DNA from: Vreelandella olivaria
GTDB taxonomy: Bacteria; Pseudomonadota; Gammaproteobacteria; Pseudomonadales; Halomonadaceae
Reading direction: 5' to 3'
Assembly (NCBI RefSeq): GCF_023507745.1
Contig: NZ_JALPZO010000125.1
Location: 1 to 45,820, forward strand
DNA: 45,820 bases
Shown here: positions 8,356 to 16,237 of the stretch, piece by piece
Layout: every line of letters starts with the position of its first letter
Numbering within the stretch: the first letter of the stretch is position 1
Made by a program: the position numbers and the translations under genes
The notes under the pieces: model-generated
What the model was told of the DNA's origin: nothing
Databases searched by the model: none
Seen by the model: the letters and a program-made list of their open reading frames with translations, nothing else

Positions 8356-8934
8356 CTAAGCGCCGGATACAGGCTCACCCAGCGTATGCATTAGCCGGTT
8401 CGCCCAGCCAAACAGTGTGGTAGAAAGCGTAAGATCCAGAATTTCCTGATCACCCAGCCCTACTCCGCGCAGACTGGCAATATCGTCTTCGGTAACCTGC
8501 GGTGGGCACGCAGAAAGCCGCATCCCAAACTTCAGAATGGCGCGCTGGCGGGCATCTATATCCGCCCTTTCGCCGTTGAAGAAAATTTCCTGCATCACCC
8601 GTTCGTCATGGGTCAGGTTGTTATAACGCTGGGCATGAACAGCAGCGCAATAGATACAACGGTTAACCACCGATGCGGCCACTGCACCAAGTTCGCGCTC
8701 CTCCCGCGAAAGGCCCCCTTTGTCATACATGATGCCGTTGAAAAGCGAAGTACGAATGCGCAGCGACTCGGGATCATGGGCCAGCACCAATACATAATCG
8801 GAAATCTTGGTGTTGGATGGAGTCTCTTTGAGCGCTTCTCGCTGAGCCGGGGTTGCCTGATCAAAATCGACCGGCGTTATATGCGGGCGCCATGTGGGGA
8901 CTCGCGTTGTAAATTTACGAATAACGCGGCTCAT
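8356..8934 (-). CDS. AhpD/CMD-like peroxidase-related protein (Avi_7169-type)
   Basis: This 192-residue protein has the alkylhydroperoxidase AhpD-like fold. The core carries VNRCIYCAAVHAQRYN near 90-105: a CxxC pair followed by a His, the redox or proton-relay motif of AhpD and carboxymuconolactone-decarboxylase proteins. The N-terminal FDQATPAQREALKETPSNTK and C-terminal EILDLTLSTTLFGWANRLM resemble the family annotated as alkylhydroperoxidase domain protein, Avi_7169 family, which typically travels beside an Avi_7170-type protein, as here. The start overlaps the upstream gene by four bases. Its reaction is unknown; disposal of a peroxide or reactive sulfur intermediate from the nearby monooxygenase would fit, but this is inference. 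Confidence 0.8.
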   Translation of the reverse strand: MSRVIRKFTTRVPTWRPHITPVDFDQATPAQREALKETPSNTKISDYVLVLAHDPESLRIRTSLFNGIMYDKGGLSREERELGAVAASVVNRCIYCAAVHAQRYNNLTHDERVMQEIFFNGERADIDARQRAILKFGMRLSACPPQVTEDDIASLRGVGLGDQEILDLTLSTTLFGWANRLMHTLGEPVSGA

Positions 8935-9425
8935 TGCTGTTCCCCCATTACACTCAGTACCGCCGCAACACGCAGCTGATAATTGATAAAGGCCACCAGC
9001 CCGGCAAGACGTACAATATCCGCCTCCTCCATGCCCGCATCACGCAGTGCATCAATGGTCTCTTCGCTGGCGTCCCTGGGGCGTTGGGTAACAAGATCCA
9101 CATACCCCACAATTGCCGCTAAACGCTGGTCATCGGCGGGTGGTGTATTGCCCGGCACAGCCAGATCATGGGGATCAGCCTCATCCCCGTAACCGGCAAG
9201 CAGAGTGGAATAGTGCTGCGTCAGACCTTCTTGCTGGCAAATCCGCGCCATGCGGCATGCCAGCACAGCGCGCAGGTGGGTTGGCAATTTACCTGCATCT
9301 TCCGGCAACAGAGCGGCCTCGTAGGAGGCCTGGGTCAGCTCCATCAGCTTGCCACGCATCTGTAAGGCATCTGCCAAAGGGCCACTGCTGGGCACACCAG
9401 CAGCCATTTCAAGTACATGAGACAT
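8931..9425 (-). CDS. CMD domain protein (Avi_7170-type)
   Basis: A 164-residue helical protein related to the carboxymuconolactone-decarboxylase/AhpD fold. LPTHLRAVLACRMARICQQEGL and the C-terminal LVAFINYQLRVAAVLSVMG fit the family annotated as CMD domain protein, Avi_7170. It lacks the CxxC pair of its neighbour, so it may be a structural or partner subunit. Tandem overlap by four bases with the 8356-8934 gene suggests the two form a hetero-oligomer or act in sequence. It lies 47 bases after the monooxygenase gene. No biochemical role is established to my knowledge. Confidence 0.75.
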   Translation of the reverse strand: MSHVLEMAAGVPSSGPLADALQMRGKLMELTQASYEAALLPEDAGKLPTHLRAVLACRMARICQQEGLTQHYSTLLAGYGDEADPHDLAVPGNTPPADDQRLAAIVGYVDLVTQRPRDASEETIDALRDAGMEEADIVRLAGLVAFINYQLRVAAVLSVMGEQQ

Positions 9426-9472
9426 TCCAGTTCCTTAACGTTGATATACAAACCGAACGTGGCATCAGCTCA

Positions 9473-10927
9473 CTACGGCAAGGAGGAAGCTTGCCATTCA
9501 TCACCCAGCAGTTCTGGCGTGTCATAGCTTTCCAGTCGTTGCCAGTGGCGTTTAATATCTTCACGGTACAAACTGGCTGCAATGGCACCTGCCAGCCAGC
9601 TTGCCCCTTCGCTAATGCCTGGGATATCCCCACTCACCTTGCCCAGGCTGACAGAAGCGCCATAGTTGAAGCAGTGGATGTTACGAAGCCAGGGCGCAGT
9701 ACCCGGCTCACGCTCCTGAAATGCAAAATCGCTATCTACATAGGGGAAGTTACCCAGCTCAGAGTGTTGAAGCTCGGCGGGCGGCTGGTAGCGGTCACGC
9801 CAAAGCAGGATACGATCGGCATATCCGGCCAGCTCGGTACGCGCCAATGGGTCAACTTCAAATCCTGTGCCCAGAATCAGAAAATCACAGCGAACCTGCT
9901 TGCCCTGCTGAGTGGTGATAACAATCTCATTCCCTTCCATATGAACGCCTTCAATGCCACAGCCAAAATGAAAGTAGGCATTGTCGTGGCGACTGACGCG
10001 CAGCGTTGAGCCTCGTGGAGGCGGAGTCTGGGTAGCAAAAGAGTAATGCATGATACGCCAGCGCCATGCATCAGGCAGGGTGGCATAGCCATGGGTAAAA
10101 CCAAAAGAGCCTATCCCCATCATCTTGTTAATGGTGGGCATCTGCTGACGACGAATCAGAAAACGCACTTCGTTGGCACCATGTTCCAGGGCCTCGGCAG
10201 CGTTATCAATGGCCGAAGCCCCTACGCCAATGACAACCACCCGCTTACCTTTCAGGGCGGCAAAGTCGATATCATCAGCGGTATGTGCCCATGCGTGCGA
10301 TGGCAGGTCTTCGACAAAGGCAGGAATCTTCGGCGCTCCCGTGCCCTCGCGCCCCGTCGCCATAATCAGCTTACGTGTCAGGATGCGTGCACTGGGTGCC
10401 CCAGGTCCCGAAAGCTCCAGGCTAAGCAGCTCGCCTTCGGGTTTTATATGCTCAACCTGAACATTGTTTTCAACCGGTAGATTAAGCACCTCCCGGTACC
10501 AGCACAGGTATTCCATCCAGGTGGGACGTGGAATCTTATCCAGGACTTCCCAGGCTGCCGCACCGTACTGCGCTTCGTACCATGCACGGAAGGTCAGCGA
10601 TGCAAACCCGTAACTAGGCCCTGGCAATGTTTTGGGTGAGCGGAGCGTTTCCATCCGGGCATAATTTAACCACGGCCCTTCTCTTCCCGCCGGATGCCGA
10701 TCAAAAATACGAATATTGGAAATACCACCGGACAACAGTGCAAAAGCCGCTACCAACCCGCACTGCCCACCCCCAACAATGACAACATCATGCACATGTT
10801 GGCCATCACCCCTATCTTGTGGTGGCACCCAATTGGCAGGTGGCAGATTCAAGCATGTTAAGTCGTACTTAACACGTTCATTCAAGGCTTCAAGACCGGC
10901 ACCGGCCAAAGAGGGAGTGAGGATCAT
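9473..10927 (-). CDS. Flavin-containing monooxygenase-like NAD(P)/FAD oxidoreductase
   Basis: This 484-residue protein has two dinucleotide-binding folds. VVIVGGGQCGLVAA at about 48-61 binds FAD, and VVVIGVGASAIDNAAEA at about 230-246 binds NAD(P)H. ATGREGTGAPKIPAF near 190 and LILGTGFEVD near 340-350 are further flavin-binding landmarks. The layout is that of class B flavoprotein monooxygenases, which oxygenate soft nucleophiles such as sulfur or nitrogen, or ketones. Its ATG overlaps the stop of the upstream desulfurase-like gene (ATGA), so the two enzymes are made together. A plausible role is S-oxygenation of a thioether or thiol before or after C-S cleavage. The substrate is not readable from sequence. 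Confidence 0.85.
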   Translation of the reverse strand: MILTPSLAGAGLEALNERVKYDLTCLNLPPANWVPPQDRGDGQHVHDVVIVGGGQCGLVAAFALLSGGISNIRIFDRHPAGREGPWLNYARMETLRSPKTLPGPSYGFASLTFRAWYEAQYGAAAWEVLDKIPRPTWMEYLCWYREVLNLPVENNVQVEHIKPEGELLSLELSGPGAPSARILTRKLIMATGREGTGAPKIPAFVEDLPSHAWAHTADDIDFAALKGKRVVVIGVGASAIDNAAEALEHGANEVRFLIRRQQMPTINKMMGIGSFGFTHGYATLPDAWRWRIMHYSFATQTPPPRGSTLRVSRHDNAYFHFGCGIEGVHMEGNEIVITTQQGKQVRCDFLILGTGFEVDPLARTELAGYADRILLWRDRYQPPAELQHSELGNFPYVDSDFAFQEREPGTAPWLRNIHCFNYGASVSLGKVSGDIPGISEGASWLAGAIAASLYREDIKRHWQRLESYDTPELLGDEWQASSLP

Positions 10928-12651
10928 GGCATCATCTCGACTTGTGTCTGCATGGCCTGTTCAGCTTCATGGGGCCACCAGAACCAACGAACGGGAACGT
11001 CTTCAGCGTGGCAGTTGGCGGGCAGAGGAAGGGCTTTCGCCTGCTCGACCAACTCAAGCCCCCTGGCAAAACAATCAAGCGTAGCAGTGGGCTCATCTGC
11101 TGCTCCGACAGATGCATCCATGGTGAAGAGCGTATCCAACAGGTATGGCGTTACTGGCTCCCCGGATTGAGCAGGTACATCAGGATATCGGGCGACCCAA
11201 ACACCACTACGTTCATCGACAGAATAAAATTTCATCAATACCGGGGCATACCGCGCAATAAACTCGACCGCTGATATTACATAGTTAGCCGACTCATTGC
11301 TAAAAAAGAAGTTAAATCCGAGTCTTACCCAACCTGGACGATATATGCTTCTTCCTTTTTGGACTAAAGTCTCATGTGCGTCAGCTGTCTTTTTATCGAT
11401 AGCAAGCAGCTCATGGCCATAAGGCCCAGCGCAGGAACATCCCCCCCTTGCCTGGATACCAAACAGGTCATTTAACATGGCGACCACCAGGTTATGGTGT
11501 ATTGCCTTCTCCCCCGCCATGATATTGAAAGAGAAGATAGCCAGCTTCGGCTGATCCTGAGGACCCAGCAGGCGAAAGTTACCGATCCCCTGCCACCGGG
11601 CCAGTGCCATGGAGACCAATGCCTGCTCACGTTGCTCAATAGCCTCGGCACCTATGCCGTCCTTGATACGAAACGCTAGCCCCGCACGAATATCGCCCAA
11701 AATATTAGGCGTGCCAGCCTCCTCCCGACGTTCAATATTTTGCACATATCGATGGTGCTCGGCAGTTACGTACGACACCGTGCCACCGCCTGCAACAGAT
11801 GGCCGTGCACTGCGGCAAACAGCCTTACGAATTACCAGCACACCGGAACTTCCTGGGCCACCTACGAACTTGTGGGGGGAAAGAAAGACCGCATCCAGGT
11901 GGTCATTTTGTCCACTACCTGCCACATTGATCGCCACATAGGGGCCGCTGGCGGCGTAGTCGAATAGGGCTATTCCTCCATAGCGGTGTGCCAGCTGGGC
12001 TATTTCTGCCACCGGCGCTTTAACCCCGGTAACATTGGAAGCCGCAGAAAATGCCACAACTTTAATATCGCGCTCAGCATTAACCTGAAGCTGCTGCTTC
12101 AGTATGTCCAAATCCGGTAAGCCATCCTCTCTCAAGGGGATACGTACCAAATCCACATCGCATTCACGCCAAACCAGATCATTTGAGTGGTGTTCAAAGG
12201 GGCCTACAAACACCACCGGTTTAGGCAGCCTTTCAGTGCTTTGCCCCCCGGCCAATTCAAGAATACGGCAGCAACGATCTATGGCTGCGGTTGCCCCCGC
12301 ACCAGCAAAGATAACCGCGTAGCCATCATCCGCGCCTACCGACTGTGCAATGGCCTGACGAGCCGCTTCCCGTAGCCGGGTCGTCATTTTGCCGGTAAAG
12401 GATGTTTCAGTATGGGTATTGGCGTATAGAGGCAGCACCTGTTCCTGAATAGCTTTCTCAACCGCCCCCAGCGCTCTTCCCGACGCGGTGTAATCGGCAT
12501 ATAGCAAGGGGATCTCACCAAAGGGCCCGGGAATCAAGCGCCCCTCACCGATCACATCCTGTTGTAGATGCGCTAACCCTTCAGGTGATTTCGCCGAGAG
12601 GGAGTTCGGTAGTTTTCTTGACTTGTTCCATTGAAAAGCACGATGTGACAT
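10924..12651 (-). CDS. Class V aminotransferase-fold, cysteine-desulfurase-like PLP enzyme
   Basis: At 575 residues this is much longer than SufS or CsdA (about 400). The PLP-binding Lys is at about 261 (LSPHKFVGGPGSSG) and the Asp that holds the pyridine nitrogen at about 231 (LFDYAAS). The loop ARGGCSCAGPYG carries Cys405 and Cys407 where desulfurases have their single catalytic Cys. About 140 extra residues follow the fold, ending in a Trp-rich stretch (VRWFWWPHEAE). The likely chemistry is C-S or C-N cleavage of an amino-acid-like organosulfur compound. The start overlaps the regulator gene by 71 bases. The ATG at 12651 was kept because no better start with a ribosome site is seen before the conserved IPLLYADYTASG. 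Confidence 0.8.
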   Translation of the reverse strand: MSHRAFQWNKSRKLPNSLSAKSPEGLAHLQQDVIGEGRLIPGPFGEIPLLYADYTASGRALGAVEKAIQEQVLPLYANTHTETSFTGKMTTRLREAARQAIAQSVGADDGYAVIFAGAGATAAIDRCCRILELAGGQSTERLPKPVVFVGPFEHHSNDLVWRECDVDLVRIPLREDGLPDLDILKQQLQVNAERDIKVVAFSAASNVTGVKAPVAEIAQLAHRYGGIALFDYAASGPYVAINVAGSGQNDHLDAVFLSPHKFVGGPGSSGVLVIRKAVCRSARPSVAGGGTVSYVTAEHHRYVQNIERREEAGTPNILGDIRAGLAFRIKDGIGAEAIEQREQALVSMALARWQGIGNFRLLGPQDQPKLAIFSFNIMAGEKAIHHNLVVAMLNDLFGIQARGGCSCAGPYGHELLAIDKKTADAHETLVQKGRSIYRPGWVRLGFNFFFSNESANYVISAVEFIARYAPVLMKFYSVDERSGVWVARYPDVPAQSGEPVTPYLLDTLFTMDASVGAADEPTATLDCFARGLELVEQAKALPLPANCHAEDVPVRWFWWPHEAEQAMQTQVEMMP

Positions 12652-13048
12652 TACTAAGCTCTATCCTGGCAATAAGCCTCTTATAAAAGGCGTCATAAGA
12701 CTGGTTATTGCGCGTAATAACCTTGAGCAAGTAGTCATACTCACCGGCCAAGCGATTTACTTCGATAATTTCAGGAAATGCCTTAACTGTTTCTTGAAAT
12801 TCATTTAGCCAAGCCTGGTTATGCTTATCCGTTTTAATCATTACAAAAACGGTGAGCCCAAGATCCAGCTTCTCTGGGCTCAGTACGGCAATTCTTTTTT
12901 CAATGACCCCTTCTTTTTCCAGTCTTTGTATTCGCCGCCAACAAGGCGTCACAGAGAGCCCTATACCCTCTGCAAGCTGTGCAATAGAAAGGCTATCATC
13001 ACGCTGAAGCTGTTCAAGAATTTTTAAATCAAAACGATCAATAAGCAA
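12581..13048 (-). CDS. Lrp/AsnC-family regulator, DecR (YbaO)-like
   Basis: A 155-residue regulator with an N-terminal helix-turn-helix (IAQLAEGIGLSVTPCWRRI, about 22-40) and a C-terminal RAM ligand-binding domain (RLAGEYDYLLKVI, YDAFYKRL, SFSMEQVKKTTELPL-type end). The pattern is very like E. coli DecR/YbaO, which responds to cysteine and controls cysteine catabolism. The start is a TTG at 13048, because no ATG precedes the conserved helix and GTGGA lies just upstream. It heads the same-strand block of desulfurase-like, monooxygenase, CMD and TRAP genes and overlaps the first of them by 71 bases. It is therefore probably the local, autoregulated activator of that block, sensing a thiol amino acid. 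Confidence 0.85.
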   Translation of the reverse strand: MLIDRFDLKILEQLQRDDSLSIAQLAEGIGLSVTPCWRRIQRLEKEGVIEKRIAVLSPEKLDLGLTVFVMIKTDKHNQAWLNEFQETVKAFPEIIEVNRLAGEYDYLLKVITRNNQSYDAFYKRLIARIELSNVTSCFSMEQVKKTTELPLGEIT

Positions 13049-13280
13049 TTTATTTCCACTTTATTCACTGTTCAGGAATTTTATTCCTTATCGCTTTCTA
13101 CTGCTTCAGTCAAGAGAAATAATTTTTCAGCGTGCTAAACAGGCTTTTCCAACCCTGTAAATCATGAGGATTACGAGCGTACAAAAACAGTGCAATAAAA
13201 TATCAATTGCACCATTAAGATCAGTAAAGGCTCAGCACTACTGCCTACTTGAAAAGTCATTAAAAGTAATAATGCAGGTT

Positions 13281-14120
13281 TTAACCAAGACGAGAAGCCG
13301 CTGGCAGTTCAAATGACGTTAATTGCTGACCGCTTACCAACGTAGGTTCCAACTGCGTCATAATTCCCAAGTCCCCTGGGTGGTCTACATCAGGCCACCA
13401 AACATCCAGGCCCGCCTGTTGTGCATCTCTACTCCACTGCACAAGGCGGGGAAAGTACTCACGGCTTTTACGCGCTAAAGGCAACGTATCACTGGTTGGG
13501 GTTACCCAATGTACGCCACTTTGTTGCAAGCGCTGCCACTCACTGGCCGAGGCGCCGAGCGGAATACCCTGAGCCAGTAAGGGATAGCCTCGTTTTTGAA
13601 AACTTTGAGCTGCCGCACGGGCATGAGCTTCCCCTAGTACCACTTGCCCATCAAGCCGCAACACCACCTGGCGAGGATGCAAACCAAGCTGGGTAAGCAG
13701 GCTTTCAAACACACTACCATGGGAAGCCTCTACCGCCTGAATATGTCGCCAATGCACATCAACGATTAACGGCTTGGTACTGGCACCATGCTGCGCCAAG
13801 TGATTTAATGCATGCAAAACCCGTAAAAAGCGGTCTAAAAAGACTACATCCTCCTGGTTCCACGAGAGAAAATAGAGCCAGTCCGCCTGGTGCGGGCGGT
13901 CATGCTGATCACGTATTTCGACTCCGGCTTCCCATGCCGCAACATCAAGACGCTCCAGCGAAAAGATGGGCTGCTGAGACGGGTACAACATAAGGTTGGC
14001 AAGCCGCCCCCATATCTGGCCATCCTCCCAATGAAATGCTGCATGATGACGCAAGCTGGCATGGGGATTAAACGCCTGTAAGCGCTCGTTAAGATAGTTC
14101 GTTACTTGTGTTAGCGGCAT
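13281..14120 (-). CDS. Degenerate EAL-domain protein linked to the sulfonate ABC genes
   Basis: A 279-residue soluble protein. The start at 14120 is chosen because GAGAGGA precedes it; a longer frame would overlap the permease gene. The C-terminal part has the order of an EAL cyclic-di-GMP phosphodiesterase barrel: PLIVDVHWRHI, then VVLRLDGQVVLGEA, SFQKRGYPLLAQGIPLG and a strand leading to SGVHWVTP. The catalytic ExL glutamate, the DDFG metal ligands and the KIDR lysine are not recognisable, so enzymatic activity is unlikely. It follows the permease gene by 23 bases and ends that operon. It may sense a nucleotide or metabolite, but the fold assignment rests on pattern only. Confidence 0.55.
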   Translation of the reverse strand: MPLTQVTNYLNERLQAFNPHASLRHHAAFHWEDGQIWGRLANLMLYPSQQPIFSLERLDVAAWEAGVEIRDQHDRPHQADWLYFLSWNQEDVVFLDRFLRVLHALNHLAQHGASTKPLIVDVHWRHIQAVEASHGSVFESLLTQLGLHPRQVVLRLDGQVVLGEAHARAAAQSFQKRGYPLLAQGIPLGASASEWQRLQQSGVHWVTPTSDTLPLARKSREYFPRLVQWSRDAQQAGLDVWWPDVDHPGDLGIMTQLEPTLVSGQQLTSFELPAASRLG

Positions 14121-14143
14121 CAGATCCTCTCCCTTCAAACCAC

Positions 14144-15025
14144 CTAGCGCACCATGCCCCAACGCTTCACGGTGAGGCGTTCTACACTGTTGAAGACAAT
14201 AGTCTCAACCAGCAAACCGATCACAATGACCACTACCAACCCCGCAAATACATTATCGGTATAAAGCTCATTACGATTTTGGAAAATATACCAGCCAAGC
14301 CCGCCCTTTCCCGAGGAAGCACCGAACACTAGCTCAGCAGCAATCAATGTGCGCCAGGCGAAAGCCCAACCAATTTTCAAGCCTGCCAGTAAAGCAGGAA
14401 GCGCGGCGGGAATCAGGATAAAAGCCACATAGCGCAGCCCACGTAAGCCATAATTTCGCCCAGCCATACGCAACGTTTCGGACACTCCCTGAAACCCGGC
14501 GTGGATATTGACAGCCATTGCCCAAAGCACGGAATGTACTAATACAAAGATCAGACTGGCCTCTCCCAAGCCAAACCACAACAATGCCAGAGGCAACAGC
14601 GCGATAGCCGGTAAAGGGCTGAACATGGAGGTCAGCGTGGTTAAGAGGTCCCGCCCAATGCGGGTGGATACAGCCAGAGTGGTGAGCGCCAACGCCAGAA
14701 AGGCGCCCAGAGCAAATCCTTTTAGCAACACGTTTAACGATGCGCTTACCCGAGCCAGCAGTACCCCCGAAGCCAGGCCGTTCCAAAGCGCATAAACAGT
14801 ATCCGTGGCGCTGGGTAGCAGTAGCGGGTTGTTCTGCAAGCGGGCAACGATTTCCCAGGCCACCACAAGTAGCACCAGGATTACGGTTTTCCGAATCGCG
14901 CTTTGGTCCCACAGCCGCTGGCCAATGCTGCGGGGCACCTGCAATTCGCGCGCATCGATGGCGGATAATTCAAAGAATTGGTCAACCCGCTGGTCATGGG
15001 GTTGACGAAGATCATGTACGCTCAT
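14144..15025 (-). CDS. ABC transporter permease, sulfonate/taurine type (SsuC/TauC family)
   Basis: This 293-residue inner-membrane permease has about six helices after a polar N-terminus. The binding-protein-dependent transport signature is present around 185-205 (ETLRMAGRNYGLRGLRYV), and IPAALPALLAGLKIGWAFAW follows it; this loop docks the ATPase. GLGWYIFQNRNELYTDNVFAG near the end is typical of nitrate/sulfonate/taurine permeases. AGGAG lies six bases before the ATG. The start overlaps the end of the collapsed threonine-synthase-like gene by 14 bases, so translation of that relic may still be needed for coupling. It works with the ATPase at 15380 and the binding protein at 16237. Confidence 0.9.
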   Translation of the reverse strand: MSVHDLRQPHDQRVDQFFELSAIDARELQVPRSIGQRLWDQSAIRKTVILVLLVVAWEIVARLQNNPLLLPSATDTVYALWNGLASGVLLARVSASLNVLLKGFALGAFLALALTTLAVSTRIGRDLLTTLTSMFSPLPAIALLPLALLWFGLGEASLIFVLVHSVLWAMAVNIHAGFQGVSETLRMAGRNYGLRGLRYVAFILIPAALPALLAGLKIGWAFAWRTLIAAELVFGASSGKGGLGWYIFQNRNELYTDNVFAGLVVVIVIGLLVETIVFNSVERLTVKRWGMVR

Positions 15026-15383
15026 TGGATACTCCTGACGCCACAGCAGAACCCGTTACCGGGATGGCACTCTCCTTGTCGAGCACATCGATATTAAAAA
15101 CCTGGCTGTCGGGATACTTAATACCCGCGCCGGTATTGAGTGCGACCACACGCTCACTGCTGGCAATCTCGCCCAGCGTGCTTAACTCCCTGGCAGCGGC
15201 ATTGAGTGCCTCCAGATCGTAATGTACCAATAGTGGCGAACCGCACTGCCATAACTGCTGTAATACAGCGTGTGAATAGCGAGCATCACAACGTGGGCAA
15301 TAGAGTTCCTGCACATAGCTGTAGCGTTGTTCAGCTTTCGTCGTTACTTGATCGGCGGCGGTAGGGGTAGCTAACGTATTCAT
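15012..15383 (-). pseudogene. Internally deleted threonine-synthase-like gene (two ends fused in frame)
   Basis: Only 123 codons remain, yet both ends of a fold-type-II PLP enzyme can be recognised. Residues 27-58 (LYCPRCDARYSH ... WQCGSPLLVHYDLE) match the N-terminal zinc-ribbon-like start of threonine-synthase relatives, with one zinc Cys replaced by Trp45. Residues 60-90 (LNAAARELSTLGEIA, ERVVALNTGAGIKYPD) match their C-terminal end. The whole catalytic middle, about 250-300 residues with the PLP lysine, is gone. The join lies near 15185-15212 and keeps frame. The open frame, ATGA overlap with the ATPase and overlap with the permease survive, which suggests selection for coupling and not for the product. 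Cysteate-handling enzymes belong to this superfamily, which fits a sulfonate locus. Confidence 0.7.
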
Positions 15384-16237
15384 GCGGCCACCTCATTTTC
15401 GAACAGCAGCCGATGAATGGTTTGAGTACGGCTTTTCGTCGCTTCGCTGCCCAGGCTATGCAGACTATCTTCAGCACACCCCAGCTCAGCACGCACTCGC
15501 CCTGGGTGCGGTGAAAGCAGTAACACGCGATTACCGATCACCTGAGCTTCTTCGATAGAGTGGGTTACAAACAGTAGCGTAAAGCCCTCCTGCTCCCAAA
15601 GCGCCAGTAACTCCTCCTGCATCTTTCTTCGGGTCAACGCGTCCAGAGCCGCAAAAGGCTCATCCATCAGCAATACACGGGGCCGCATAGCCAGTGCACG
15701 GGCAATGGCCACTCGCTGCTTCATACCGCCGGAAAGCGTATGAGGATAGGCATCAGCAAACCGGCTTAAACCCACTTTCTCCAGGGTTTCCAGCGCGCGC
15801 TGGGCCGCCGCTTTTCTGCTCAGGGAGCGCGATGCCACCAGCGGAAACATCACATTCTGTTTAACGGTTTTCCAGGGTGGAAGCTGGTCAAACTCCTGAA
15901 ATACCACAATACGGTCTGGCCCAGGCCCCTGGATGGTTACCCCATCAAGGCGGATGCTTCCCTCGGCGGGTGTTAAAAAACCAGCAACAGCCTTCAAAAG
16001 TGTGGACTTGCCACACCCGGAAGGCCCGAGTAGTACAAACCGGTCCCCTTCCTGCACATTAAAACTGACCTGCTGAGTGGCCTTGACCACATGCTGGCGA
16101 GTGCGATATTCAAGCGTTACGTTATCTACCGACAACCGTGGCATTGATGCTGTTGCAGAGGGTATAGCGGGAGAGAAGGCCTCGCGGTCAAGCGAGGCCC
16201 CGCCCAGCACATGGCGCTTACGCAGTGCTAACGACAT
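15380..16237 (-). CDS. ABC transporter ATPase, sulfonate/taurine type (SsuB/TauB family)
   Basis: A 285-residue cytoplasmic ATPase. Walker A is GPSGCGKST, the Q loop lies in VVFQEFDQLPPWKTV, the signature is LSGGMKQRVAIARAL, and Walker B is VLLMDEPFAALD followed by the switch His in LLFVTHSIEEA. WKTV/QNV after the Q loop is typical of the nitrate-sulfonate-taurine class. The start at 16237 is set by GGAGGG and gives a one-base overlap (TGATG) with the binding-protein stop. An N-terminal extension of about 35 residues precedes the first ABC strand, a little longer than usual. It powers the permease at 14144 and could also serve the orphan SsuA at 1824. Confidence 0.93.
   Translation of the reverse strand: MSLALRKRHVLGGASLDREAFSPAIPSATASMPRLSVDNVTLEYRTRQHVVKATQQVSFNVQEGDRFVLLGPSGCGKSTLLKAVAGFLTPAEGSIRLDGVTIQGPGPDRIVVFQEFDQLPPWKTVKQNVMFPLVASRSLSRKAAAQRALETLEKVGLSRFADAYPHTLSGGMKQRVAIARALAMRPRVLLMDEPFAALDALTRRKMQEELLALWEQEGFTLLFVTHSIEEAQVIGNRVLLLSPHPGRVRAELGCAEDSLHSLGSEATKSRTQTIHRLLFENEVAA

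Noticed and set aside
9113..10009. 298-codon plus-strand frame opposite the monooxygenase and CMD genes
   Set aside because: Composition is not protein-like and both minus-strand genes under it have conserved motifs.
13844..14062. Small open frames opposite or within the EAL-like gene
   Set aside because: They lack ribosome sites and family resemblance and lie wholly within the better supported frame.
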